Source: Chrysochromulina tobinii (taxonomy: Eukaryota > Haptophyta > Prymnesiales > Chrysochromulinaceae). Taken from it: 11,932 nt of DNA. Location of the stretch: contig JWZX01001163.1 in NCBI GenBank assembly GCA_001275005.1, forward strand, positions 1-11,932, given 5' to 3'. Made by a program: the position numbers and the translations under genes. Of the stretch, positions 1 through 7,656 are shown in pieces. The notes beneath the pieces are model-generated. The model saw only the letters and a program-made list of their open reading frames with translations. It did not search any database and was not told the origin of the DNA. Position 1 is the first letter of the stretch. Every line of letters begins with the position of its first letter.

Positions 1-167
1 TAGGTTCGTGCGCGGAGCAAAGGGACTAGGGTCACATTCTGGCTCCGTCGAAGACATACGGACGCCCCTCCCTCTCCCAGCCCCTTGGGTCACACGCGAT
101 ATTTGGGGAATTGACGAATCCGTTCGATGTTCACTGTGATACAGTTTCTCGAAATCCCTACAGTATA
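1..167. other. 3' flank of the U-box gene
   Basis: I see no gene here. The stretch lies just past the TAG stop of the minus-strand U-box gene and presumably holds its 3' untranslated region. I recognise no structured RNA or polyadenylation signal. Confidence 0.4.
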
Positions 168-2546
168 CTACATGCTTCCCAGCCCACGCCCGCCGCGCCC
201 GCCGCGCCCGCCGCGCCCACCGCGCCTTCCAGCACCGCATGCGCGACCAGAGTCCAGACTGGGATGCGGGCATGCTGGTTGCGATGTCAACGGCGGCTGT
301 TGCAAGGACAGCAAAGGCTCGGTTTCGGGAGGCAGCCATGCTGGCATTGTCCGTGGCTGCGGTGGTGCTGCCTTGATGGGCGCTGCTTGCGCCGAGGCTG
401 GGCAAGATGCCATGGAAAGCAAATCTCGTTCTCGAATGAGTGCACGCAGTGCAATGTTTGGCGTCAGGTCCTTGTGGGCAAGGGCCTCATTCGTGAGGGG
501 GGACGTGTCGTGCGTTGCTAGCCACGTGGCAATCATGCTCCGCTCGTAAGTATGACCATCGGCTGTGAAGACTGGGTCAATCATCAACACATGCGAGATG
601 GGGCACAGGAATTGCGCGGGCACGCCTTCGCCGCCGTCGTGTTCCAAGAAGCGCGGCGGAGGTGCGAACATGGCGCACGCCGCCGCCGAGCTAGATGCAC
701 TTGGCGTGGTCAAGTGCTCGAAGGGCACCGCCACCTGCTCCGGCGGCGTGGGGTGCTCTGTCCTCGATGTGGACACCAAGGCTCTCTCAGATGGCGCTCG
801 ATACGGCGCTTCGTGAGCCACGGCTACCTGTAACGCGGGTCGCTCAGACCATGGCAGCACAGGAGGCAACTCGGATGGTGGCAGCGGTAATAGGTCAGGC
901 TGAGAGATGGGTGGCGGCATCTCCGTTGACGTATGCCATGAATGCGCTGGCGCTGGCTCCGCGGCCGCCTCCGCGTACTGCTCGGGTCGCACCCTGCCGG
1001 CGGCGGCCGACGCCCGAGTGACCTCATTGCGATTCAGCCGGAGCGCCCCCCTGGACGGAAAATTGACCTCCAGCTGCCGGCCCACCTTGGTGACCACCCC
1101 TACATGGCCGACGTAGGGCACGAGCCGCGAGAATCTCCCCTGCTCGAGCTCACCTGCATCTGCGCCGAGAACGCGTACTTGGACAGCATCACCGACGTTC
1201 ACCCCCAAGCTCAACGTTACGGGCGCACGGCGTGCCTCCTGCGCAGTGCCAGAGCGGGGCGGTGCTGTTGGCGGAGATGCTGCCGGTAGCCCCTCATTCA
1301 CATTCACAGATGCTGCCGGTAGCCCCACAGCTAGAGGCGCTGCCGCAAATGATGGATGTGCCAAGGGACCGTTCGAGACGGCGCTCGCGACGTGCTGCAC
1401 GCCTTGTGACGGCCCCGTTGGAGGTGCTTTGCTCGGTGGTAGCATGGCCTCGGGTGTGTGCCCGGTGGCGCGGATGACACTGCGCAGCGCGTCCGCACGC
1501 ACATAATCCTTGCGTCGCTTCGCACTCCGCCATTCTAATGCCATCTGGTACAGCTCGGCATACCCAAGTCCTTGAGGACAAGCGTCCTCACCCTTGTCCT
1601 CGCCCTCGTCGTCTTCCTCGTCGCCGTCGCCCTCCACCACCTCCTCCTCCTCCACCTCCTCCTCCTCCTCACCCTCCTCACCCTCCTCGCCATCGTCGCC
1701 CTCGTCGCCCTCGTTGCCCTCGTCGCCCTCCTCGCCCTCGTTGCCCTCGTCGCCCTCCTCGCCCGTCGTGTTGGCCTCCTCCCCTGCCTGCGCGCTCCAC
1801 ACGATCGGCTGACGCAGCCGCTCTGCCAGCTCACGCTTCTCTTGCCGCCTTGCCGCCTTGCGTAAAACATCGCGCACCTCGCGCGCCTGACCAAGAAGCC
1901 CTGAGGAGTTTGCCGACGATACGCCAGCAGAAACGGCATCTTCGATAGCCACGCGCAGCGCTTCACGGTCGCCCACATCTATTGCTCGACGCAGCGCCTC
2001 CTTGCATCCCTCGGCGTGCAGCCGCCGCCTCTCCTTGAGGACCTCCTCGCCCGCACGCTGTACTTCGCGTGCCGTGGCAGCCGCGGTGAGCGCATCAGCG
2101 CTGCCGGCCGGCGGCCGCCTCTGCAAGTCGGCCCATTTGCAACTGAATACGCGTCCGAGCGATGAAAAGTACACGTCGGCACCCTGACCGGCGATCGTCT
2201 CATTACTCGCCGGCCCGCAAATCTCGCCCCGAGTCCCATTCTCAAGCTCAAGCTTTTTGAGCGACTTATTGGTATACCACACAGTTTCATGGATGTCAAA
2301 CTCAAGGGGCAGCTTAGGTGGCCGACGCGTGATCAAGTGAATGCGGAGGCACGAGAGGACACCACATTGGAAGCGCACGTCAACTGCCCCGTCTTCGCCC
2401 TTGTACGGCGAAACCGTTGCGGGCCCCAGCACGGTTCCAACGTCACCATATCCAACGAAGCCACCCGTGGGTACTATCGTCGCCGTATGAGAGACGAAGT
2501 ATGCCGTCGAGTTTGGCATGAACAAATCGGAGATGGCGGCGGCCAT
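168..2546 (-). CDS. U-box E3 ubiquitin ligase-like protein with SH3-like repeats and RGG tail
   Basis: Probable E3 ubiquitin ligase of 792 residues. The start is the ATG at 2546; the frame stays open to a stop at 2589-2591, but the only other initiator-like codon there is a GTG. Residues about 6-76 and 78-146 are two copies of a roughly 70-residue module, each with a G-x-x-G-x-(V/I)-x-GPA core and ending in RRPP; they resemble the MIB-type SH3-like repeats of algal proteins. Then come a basic, helical segment (150-247), a Glu/Asp/Gly tract (255-322), a short helix with an ADALR motif like the C-terminal part of cysteinyl-tRNA synthetases (330-362), and a third SH3-like module (448-512). The U-box is at 642-709, recognisable from FLCPISHVLMIDPV, TYERSMIATWL, SPLT and TPNIALRALI. 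U-boxes recruit E2-ubiquitin without zinc. The C-terminus (773-788) is a run of RGG triplets, often RNA-binding. Substrate unknown. The U-box call is firm; the module names are by resemblance. Confidence 0.87.
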   Translation of the reverse strand: MAAAISDLFMPNSTAYFVSHTATIVPTGGFVGYGDVGTVLGPATVSPYKGEDGAVDVRFQCGVLSCLRIHLITRRPPKLPLEFDIHETVWYTNKSLKKLELENGTRGEICGPASNETIAGQGADVYFSSLGRVFSCKWADLQRRPPAGSADALTAAATAREVQRAGEEVLKERRRLHAEGCKEALRRAIDVGDREALRVAIEDAVSAGVSSANSSGLLGQAREVRDVLRKAARRQEKRELAERLRQPIVWSAQAGEEANTTGEEGDEGNEGEEGDEGNEGDEGDDGEEGEEGEEEEEVEEEEVVEGDGDEEDDEGEDKGEDACPQGLGYAELYQMALEWRSAKRRKDYVRADALRSVIRATGHTPEAMLPPSKAPPTGPSQGVQHVASAVSNGPLAHPSFAAAPLAVGLPAASVNVNEGLPAASPPTAPPRSGTAQEARRAPVTLSLGVNVGDAVQVRVLGADAGELEQGRFSRLVPYVGHVGVVTKVGRQLEVNFPSRGALRLNRNEVTRASAAAGRVRPEQYAEAAAEPAPAHSWHTSTEMPPPISQPDLLPLPPSELPPVLPWSERPALQVAVAHEAPYRAPSERALVSTSRTEHPTPPEQVAVPFEHLTTPSASSSAAACAMFAPPPRFLEHDGGEGVPAQFLCPISHVLMIDPVFTADGHTYERSMIATWLATHDTSPLTNEALAHKDLTPNIALRALIRERDLLSMASCPASAQAAPIKAAPPQPRTMPAWLPPETEPLLSLQQPPLTSQPACPHPSLDSGRACGAGRRGGRGGRGGRGGRGLGSM
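187..226. repeat. Short tandem repeat encoding the RGG tail
   Basis: A 9-bp period of cgcccgccg-like units is repeated about four times with one variant. On the minus strand it encodes the RGG triplets at the C-terminus of the U-box protein. The period is a multiple of three, so copy number can change without a frameshift. Confidence 0.8.
1581..1784. repeat. Low-complexity acidic tract with a 27-bp tandem duplication
   Basis: The minus strand encodes a Glu/Asp/Gly tract of the U-box protein. Within it, bases 1711-1737 and 1738-1764 are identical 27-bp copies that encode GDEGNEGEE-type units. The rest is an imprecise cctcctc/ccctcgtcg repeat. This is internal to the gene and was probably expanded by slippage. 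Confidence 0.8.
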
Positions 2547-2650
2547 TCCTTGCACAGGGACCTCGTCAATCTCGCGAATTGTTTCAGGTCAGTTTCGTCC
2601 GATGGTCGCCCCGCACCGGATGTACGCCGCACCGGTGTTTTGGGTGTCGA

Positions 2651-2664
2651 ATTATAACCATTGG
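2651..2664 (-). promoter_or_regulatory. Possible CCAAT/TATA-like promoter element of the U-box gene
   Basis: On the minus strand these bases read CCAATGGTTATAAT, a CCAAT pentamer followed at once by a TATA-like hexamer, about 105 bp upstream of the U-box ATG. The spacing is tighter than usual for these elements, and no transcript data support it. Confidence 0.22.
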
Positions 2665-3021
2665 CTGTGAAAGCACCAGAGTCGAGAGTGCTGATCACGC
2701 GGCTTCCCCACCCCCCGTGTAACGAATCTCGCACGTTTCAATTTTCGCTTTTTCGGTTAATATCTGCTGTAGAAGCTAGAACGATTGATGATGTATCAGT
2801 AGCTGCAGTGCTCAAAGTGCTGAGGTAAGAGGTGCGGTGGCGTTGAGCCGACGGCAGGTCTTCTGCACTGCCAGGTGGTCTGCTCAAAGTGCTGAGGTAC
2901 CGGTCTGCAGGTCTGCGCAGCAGTCTCCGGGGTGTGACGGTTAAGTGGCTCGGTGATGGGTCCGAGAGCGCATCCAAGCCCCCGGCCACCCACTCGGTCG
3001 CTCAAAAACCGGGATGGCAGG
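2665..3021. other. Intergenic stretch between the U-box and glycosyltransferase genes
   Basis: I find no convincing gene here. Open frames exist on both strands but show no domain or consistent composition. The clearest content is the 19-bp direct repeat listed separately. It should contain the 3' untranslated region of the glycosyltransferase gene and the distal promoter of the U-box gene. Confidence 0.5.
2809..2899. repeat. 19-bp direct repeat, 72-bp period, with GAG|GTA at each end
   Basis: The 19-mer tgctcaaagtgctgaggta occurs at 2809-2827 and again at 2881-2899. The 72-bp unit starting at the GT (2825) ends with an AG directly before the next GT (2897). The first copy continues as GAG|GTAAGA, which matches a splice donor on the plus strand. 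No gene is recognised around it. Confidence 0.75.
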
Positions 3022-4778
3022 TCAGCGCGCGGGTGCGTTCCACGCCTTGCCGTGGCCACACCGCTTGGCGACAGTGCAGACGGCCGCGAGAAGCTGTACG
3101 CCAGAGTACCATGGAGAGCTCACGAGCGCGCCGTGCGCGGCCGCCTGTCGCAGGCAGCCGCGCGCCTCTTGGCTGGCGATTTGGAGCAACGCACTCTCGA
3201 TGTGCTCGGCGCTCGTCAGGTTGAGAAGCTCGAGAGGGTAGCCCACGCGTCGCGCCGCGTCCAAGTAGGCCGCCATCGGGTAGCCGATCACCGGGATTCC
3301 ATGCGAGAACCACCAATGCATGCGTGTAGGCGGCCGGTTGTGGATGGCCATCGGCCCACCCTGCTGGTGCCCCGGCCTCCACACAAGTCCAACCTGATGA
3401 GGGATGCAATCAGAGGCCCTCAGAAGCCATCAGAGGCAATCAGATCGGACTCCGCAAAAGTCCCACCTGATGAGGGATGCAATCAGATCGGACTCCGCAC
3501 AAGCCGTACGTCGATCAAGCGCAGTAGGGCTTCGGACTCGTAGAAGCGGCGCTGGCGCGTGGGGTCGTCCGGATTGGCTACGCCGGCTGCAATGGTCGCC
3601 GCCGCCGTGGCGACGGCACGGGCGCTCGCGACGGCGCTGGAGCTCGGGACGGCGCTCGGTTTGGCTCGCAAGTGGCATGCAATTGGCAGCGCGAGCGGCT
3701 CCAACTCTGCGAGAGGGTGCGGCATTGGCGCATCGATAGCGCGCGGGCGCGCCGCTCGCGCGCCGCCGCGCCGGTGCAGCGCCGCTGCGCTCGCGCTCGC
3801 ATTCTCCGAGAACCACTCCGTGTTCGAGCAGTTATGGTGGTACGGTTGGATTCGCATGCCGTCTGCTGCCGAGTTGATCACGTACAGCGTCGTGTTGGCG
3901 CGACAGCAGCCGCGCACGATACTTCGCATGTCGTCGCGCGTCGGCATGTTCTTGGCGTCCGACATGACGAACCCGACGCCACGCAGTCGCTCGCGCGTCG
4001 ACGCCGCCACGCTCCAACCGCCCAGGTTGCCGTGAGCGTGCGGCAGCACGATCGCCGTGTGGCCCCACTTTGCAATCTCGGCAGCGTGAAATTCGGTCTG
4101 CACAATCATCGCGTCCATCGCCGAGTAGTGCTCGTTTGAAAACGTCGCCTGGCTGAACGCACGATGGTTGTCGATCGAATCGCCGATGACCACGGCGCCA
4201 CGGCGGCGGCACGCCGCTGCAAACCACGCTACCGGATACTTGAGAATGATGCACGCCGACGGCCCGCCGATTTGGTCAAAGTGCCATTCGAGGCGCCGCG
4301 AGTCGCGGGTCGTATTGACCGGCGAGGTGACCAAGATGTACGAGCACTGCGCGCCGTGCCGTGCCACGCTCTGATTGAGCACGCTCACCATGAGCTGCCC
4401 GCGCATGACCATCGACGCGAGCCCGTTGGTGCCGATGATGACAATGCGTGCGCCAGCGGCGCAGCGCTCGAGACGTGTGACGTCGTCCTCGCCTTGGCTA
4501 ATCACGCGACGTTCGAGTTGTGGCAGCCGGCAGGGACGGGGAGTGGCCACAGCCGATGCATGTATCAGCATTCGGCGAGGGCGCCGCCTCGAGCATGTTG
4601 AAGAATGAAACCCCACCACCCTACTCCCATCACCTGATCGCATCACCAACGGTACCACACCGGCCTCAAGCTCAACCACCTCGGCCTCTACGCTGAACGC
4701 TGCCTCGGTCACTTTTGTGCGCATGCCCGACTTGGCCGCTCTAGGTCTAGAGCCCGCACTACAGTACATTGAATACAT
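3022..4778 (-). CDS. GT-B-like glycosyltransferase, two exons (4778-3510 joined to 3393-3022)
   Basis: Probable glycosyltransferase of 546 residues after splicing; donor and acceptor unknown. Exon 1 (423 codons) begins at an ATG at 4778; exon 2 (123 residues plus stop) has no ATG of its own. Removing 3394-3509 joins the exons in phase 0 and gives a continuous RLIDVGLVWRPGHQQGG. The first Rossmann-like half starts near residue 110 (RIVIIGTNGLASMVMRGQ) and includes LKYPVAWFAAACRRRGAVVI and TEFHAAEIAKWGHTAIVLPH, the pattern of GT-B enzymes. The second half, mostly in exon 2, has TRMHWWFSHGIPVIGYP and LTSAEHIESAL, which resemble the acceptor loop and C-terminal helix of GT-B proteins. Residues 325-400 are Ala/Ser/Arg-rich and may be a linker or hide another intron. 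Residues 1-100 show no domain, so the true start may lie further in or on an unseen exon. No signal peptide is clear. The family assignment is by fold-like pattern only. Confidence 0.62.
3394..3509 (-). other. Intron of the glycosyltransferase gene, built of two tandem GT...AG units
   Basis: On the minus strand the intron starts GTACGG after codon GAC (exon ends at 3510) and ends CCCTCATCAG before codon GTT (3393). It splits into a 43-nt unit (3467-3509) and a 73-nt unit (3394-3466). Each begins with GT and ends with CCCTCATCAG, and they share TTGCGGAGTCCGATCTGATT. The larger unit has an extra 30 nt of CTCTGATTGC-like decamers. Removing only one unit leaves an in-frame stop, so both must go to read through. 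Confidence 0.72.
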
Positions 4779-4821
4779 GTGGAAACATGATGTTAAACAT
4801 GTCGCAAAGCGACTATACCCG

Positions 4822-4929
4822 CCTATTCATCAGTAAACCGATCGCCCTTCGCCTCCTATACCTATTGACCTATTTCACGCTACGCGCCTATTGCCTATTT
4901 TATAACCTATTTTGTATTTAACGCCTATT
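4822..4929. repeat. Seven dispersed copies of CCTATT (AATAGG on the gene strand)
   Basis: Exact copies start at 4822, 4861, 4869, 4887, 4894, 4906 and 4924; near-copies (cctata, cctact) continue to about 5001. Spacing is irregular. The cluster lies 45-150 bp upstream of the glycosyltransferase ATG, where it could be a repeated factor-binding site or a decayed satellite. Confidence 0.7.
4899..4904 (-). promoter_or_regulatory. Possible TATA box of the glycosyltransferase gene
   Basis: The minus strand reads TTATAAAATAGG at 4905-4894, containing TATAAA, about 120 bp upstream of the ATG at 4778 in the AT-richer spacer. It overlaps an AATAGG copy. Support is by motif and position only. Confidence 0.3.
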
Positions 4930-5173
4930 ATCCTCCAATTCAACCTACTTCCGTTACTTTACCTCCCGATTCACCCGAACTATACACGTTATTCACCTAT
5001 ACGCCGGTTGCCTCTCTCTACACGCCTCCTGTATCCTCGCGCGCGCGATCTTGTTGCCTTGCGCAATCCGGCGCGGCCATTCTCGGCGTAGCCAAGCTCT
5101 TGTTCCGATGGTGCTCCCCACATATGGAAATCTGGTCCAGATCTCGTTCACGGTCTGAAACCCCATCCTCTGA

Positions 5174-5668
5174 TTATCCTCTGATAGAAATGGAGACCAT
5201 GCGCTCGTAGCATCTGGCGCACCTCTAGCGCACCTCCATGTCTTTCTGGCGATCACATCTGCCATCGAGTTCTACAAGGAGAATCTCGACGGGGATGCTC
5301 CAATCCACCCTTTGTTGGACGACAGCGACCTCGATGGTGGTCCTTGTCTTATTGTGCGTGTGGTGCGCAGTGGCGCCAGTGCACAGCTCAGTGGAGCTCT
5401 CAATGGAGAACATCAGTACACGTCTCAGTGGAGACTATAACGCAAAAACAGTATGTCATCTACATGTACTGGCTCTCCAACCCGGCGCTCGAGCTCGAGC
5501 TCGACGATCATTAGTTGCCTCTGGACTGACGCTCCGACTGCAGGTACGAGGTAACAACAAACTGCGGAGGACGCAGAGCTCACTTATGAGCTGGACTTCA
5601 CCGACTCTATTTGCGAGAGAGAGCAAGAGTGTCTGCAGACGTGCAGAGCGTCGCTCGCCGTGACATAG
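5174..5668 (+). pseudogene. Scattered coding-like islands, possibly a decayed or multi-exon gene
   Basis: Three islands read like protein on the plus strand but not as one frame. Island 1 (5174-5440, 88 codons then TAA) contains HVFLAITSAIEFYKENLDGD and ends YTSQWRL. Island 2 is one base out of register, contains QYVIYMYWLSNPALELELDD and stops at 5512-5514. Island 3 is back in the frame of island 1, contains AEDAELTYELDF and stops at 5666-5668. I recognise no family. No pair of GT...AG sites of normal intron length joins all three, so frameshift decay is as likely as splicing. No ATG start is evident for island 1. It overlaps the end of the minus-strand coding signal at 5607-5668, so at least one of the two is wrong there. 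Confidence 0.25.
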
Positions 5669-6212
5669 GATTCCTACATGTACGATCGAGTCCATCTGTG
5701 TCAGTTTCCATGGAGTTGACATGAACAACTTTGGCGTGGGGTCGCGCAACGGAAATAACGTTATGCATGCGATGCAACTGCTTTGAACGTTGTGTCGTGA
5801 GACCGAATACTAAATACTTGTCAAACTCGTGATTTTCGTACAGTGTCTCCTTGTACAGACGCGTCGCGCGCTGATCGATGTCGGTCACCCGCGCCGTCAT
5901 AGCGGCGGCGTGCCAGCCAGCGTGCTGCAAACCACGCACGAGAGTCGATTCGAAGGCACAAGATGCACTCAAGTTCTATCGAGTTCAACCCGGTGCTGCC
6001 ATCAATCTCAATCAATTCGAGGCCTTCAGAGAGGCTTATCACACCTGCACGTCATGGATCAGATGGGCGTCATGCATGATGTGGACACGAAGCCATTCAG
6101 AGGCTGGCACGTCAGCCGTCCGAAGCGCCGCGTAGCCCGCAGGCAGCTCATGCACCGCCCTCTGGCGGTACAGCCGGCGCCACACCACCTGCTCACCAAG
6201 GTCATCATACAT
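5607..6212 (-). CDS. Two-exon coding signal of unknown function downstream of the FkbM gene
   Basis: Exon A (6212-6045, 56 codons) starts at an ATG that overlaps the TAA stop of the FkbM frame and reads MYDDLGEQVVWRRLYRQRAV onward. It ends with codon CAG at a GTGTGA donor. Exon B (5975-5607, 122 residues plus stop) follows an acceptor AG at 5977-5976 and contains FESTLVRGLQHAGW and RLYKETLYENHEFDKYLVFG. The 69-nt intron (5976-6044) removes the TGA and TAG stops and keeps phase 0. I recognise no family. In a eukaryote an ATG overlapping the stop of the gene before it is unlikely to be a real start, so this may be the out-of-frame continuation of the FkbM protein after a small indel. The last 20 or so residues are doubtful because a plus-strand island overlaps them. 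Confidence 0.42.
5976..6044 (-). other. Predicted 69-nt intron
   Basis: On the minus strand the intron runs from CAG|GTGTGA to GATAG|AAC. It joins two well-composed frames in phase 0 and removes both stops between them. It is similar in size to the units of the glycosyltransferase intron. No transcript evidence is available. Confidence 0.4.
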
Positions 6213-7084
6213 TAACCAGCTCCACGAAATGGACGCCCAGACCCCAGAGCCAAGTGTGTGTCACGCCCTCTTTCAAACGTCTGTACGATTGTGTACTTGT
6301 ACTTTTCCATAAGTAGCTTTACTGCGGGCGTGCCTGGCCCGCCCTCGATGAAAATGTGCTGCGGCTTGCAGTGCCGTAGCACACGATCGGCGCCAAGGAA
6401 CACTTCCTGCTCGTGTTGCTCCACGTCGATCTTGAGTGCAACAACGGGAGATGAACATAGCGTCGCGTCTGTGCCGCCGAACACAATGTCGTCAAGCTGC
6501 GCAGTGGGCACCTCGTCGCCATCACAGTAGCCACTTTCATTAACCGTGACCGACATGGTCCCCATATTCTGACTTTTGGCGAGCTTCATGCACGCCGTGC
6601 CATTGCTCGTACTGCTCAGCGCCACAGGCGCCACAACTACAGCGTGTGAATGAGCAATAGGACCAAGCGCACAGATGCTCGCGCGCAGACGCCAGGCGTT
6701 GCGCGGACTAGCCTCAACCAGCAGGCCGGAGTACCCAGCAGCAAGCAAAGGCAGAGAGAAGGTGCCGATGTTGGCTCCTATGTCCATGAAGATCGCTGCA
6801 GGCGTCGACTGCGTGAGAAGCTGTAGCATGAGCCCAACAACTGTGCGCCGCGTCTTCTCGTTGTTCCGATGACTCCAGGAGCCATGCTCGAGCAGCCCTT
6901 TAGAAATCAGACGGTCTTCCGCAGGTGGGTGCACGTACACTGACACAGATGGCACATATAGCGCTGGACTTCCGGCGGTTGATGCCACATGAAAGCCCGT
7001 CATGTTTGCAACGAGCACAGGCCTACCAGCTAAAACTCCCAACTTGTCGGGTTGTGCACATCCGAGGACACCTCTTTGCAGCAT
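6212..7084 (-). CDS. FkbM-family SAM-dependent methyltransferase
   Basis: Probable S-adenosylmethionine-dependent O-methyltransferase of 290 residues. FkbM enzymes often methylate sugar or polyketide hydroxyls. The SAM-binding motif FMDIGANIGTFSLP is at residues 99-112, the acidic end of strand 2 at 122-125 (LVEA), and the later conserved strands at LKIDVEQHEQEVFLGA (217-232) and IFIEGG (244-249). Before the core, SVYVHPPAEDRLISKGLLEH is the usual lead-in of this family. The chosen start is the first in-frame ATG (7084); the frame is open to 7216, with a GTG at 7177, so an upstream exon is possible. The core is complete, but the end (GSGRPFRGAG) looks foreign. One base shifted, the same DNA reads VHFVELVNV, and good coding continues in yet another frame past the stop. 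The glycosyltransferase 1.4 kb away may act in related glycan chemistry, but this is inference. Confidence 0.83.
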   Translation of the reverse strand: MLQRGVLGCAQPDKLGVLAGRPVLVANMTGFHVASTAGSPALYVPSVSVYVHPPAEDRLISKGLLEHGSWSHRNNEKTRRTVVGLMLQLLTQSTPAAIFMDIGANIGTFSLPLLAAGYSGLLVEASPRNAWRLRASICALGPIAHSHAVVVAPVALSSTSNGTACMKLAKSQNMGTMSVTVNESGYCDGDEVPTAQLDDIVFGGTDATLCSSPVVALKIDVEQHEQEVFLGADRVLRHCKPQHIFIEGGPGTPAVKLLMEKYKYTIVQTFERGRDTHLALGSGRPFRGAG

Positions 7085-7280
7085 CCAACGCCTGGGTTCC
7101 TCGCGTCCAGTACGGGTCTGATGAGGGTGGGGCACGACAAACGCGGCGAATCTGTGCTGACCCACGACGGAAAACACAAGACGGGCGACGCCATTGCTTG
7201 TCGAGAGGTGTGAACGTTAACACGACAGACGCGACAACCGGTGCTACGTCACTGTTACTGCCCGCGATGTGTGTTAGAAG

Positions 7281-7325
7281 TCACACAGACACACATTCAC
7301 ATTCACACACACACACATTCACACC
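7281..7325. repeat. CA-rich microsatellite
   Basis: A run of cacaca broken by two cattca interruptions (acacattcacattcacacac). It is a typical length-variable simple repeat with no coding role seen. Confidence 0.85.
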
Positions 7326-7338
7326 ATGGCGGGTACCG

Positions 7339-7370
7339 CGCGGGGGCGGTTTAAGTCGATTACCCCCGCG
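7339..7370. repeat. Inverted repeat, 8-bp GC stem and 16-nt loop
   Basis: cgcggggg (7339-7346) pairs with cccccgcg (7363-7370) around a 16-nt loop. The word gcggttta also occurs twice directly, in the loop and just after the stem. It could be a hairpin or a bound site, but the stem is short for a GC-rich genome. Confidence 0.4.
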
Positions 7371-7656
7371 GTTTAGAAGGGCGACATGCCCATGTTTAGC
7401 TTGAAGCTCATGCCTCATGGCGGGAGCGGCGAGGAGATGTGTGTGAGTCGCAACTGAAACAGAAAAGGATCGAAAACAAATCACGCGCCGCGCTCCGCGT
7501 CCGCGCGCCGTACCCCTCTCTGTGGCGTTCATACACAACACACACTTCGGTTCAGTCGGGTAGCTCACTGAGCTCTTCACCTCACACTAACTCACTAAGA
7601 GGGGATGACCTCTCCACACGGTTGTCACAACAGAACAGGTTCCCGGGAGTGGGCGG

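Larger units (their letters stand above)
4779..5173. other. AT-richer spacer upstream of the glycosyltransferase gene
   Basis: No gene is supported. The minus-strand frame at 4993-5265 has no recognisable domain. GC content drops clearly compared with the neighbours, as in a promoter or 5' untranslated region. Two elements inside it are listed separately. Confidence 0.5.
7217..7656. other. Gene-free stretch upstream of the FkbM gene
   Basis: No supported gene. It holds a CA microsatellite and a small inverted repeat, listed separately. By position it should carry the promoter or 5' leader of the FkbM gene and perhaps the 3' end of the gene above it. I see no clear TATA or CCAAT box. Confidence 0.5.

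Noticed and set aside
1535-1978. Minus-strand Arg-rich frame overlapping the U-box gene
   Set aside because: It is a shifted reading of the acidic tract; the U-box frame has real domains on both sides.
2553-2555. GTG starts for the U-box, FkbM (7177) and AP2 (11768) frames
   Set aside because: Nuclear genes rarely start at GTG, and each frame has a good in-frame ATG a little downstream.
4822-4929. Telomere-like repeat from CCTATT words
   Set aside because: The spacing is irregular, the copies are not tandem, and the word is no telomere unit that I know.
6210-6214. TAATG overlap as a bacterial-type translationally coupled gene pair
   Set aside because: The window is eukaryotic by domains and introns, so stop-start coupling is not expected. 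A frame break in one gene explains it better.
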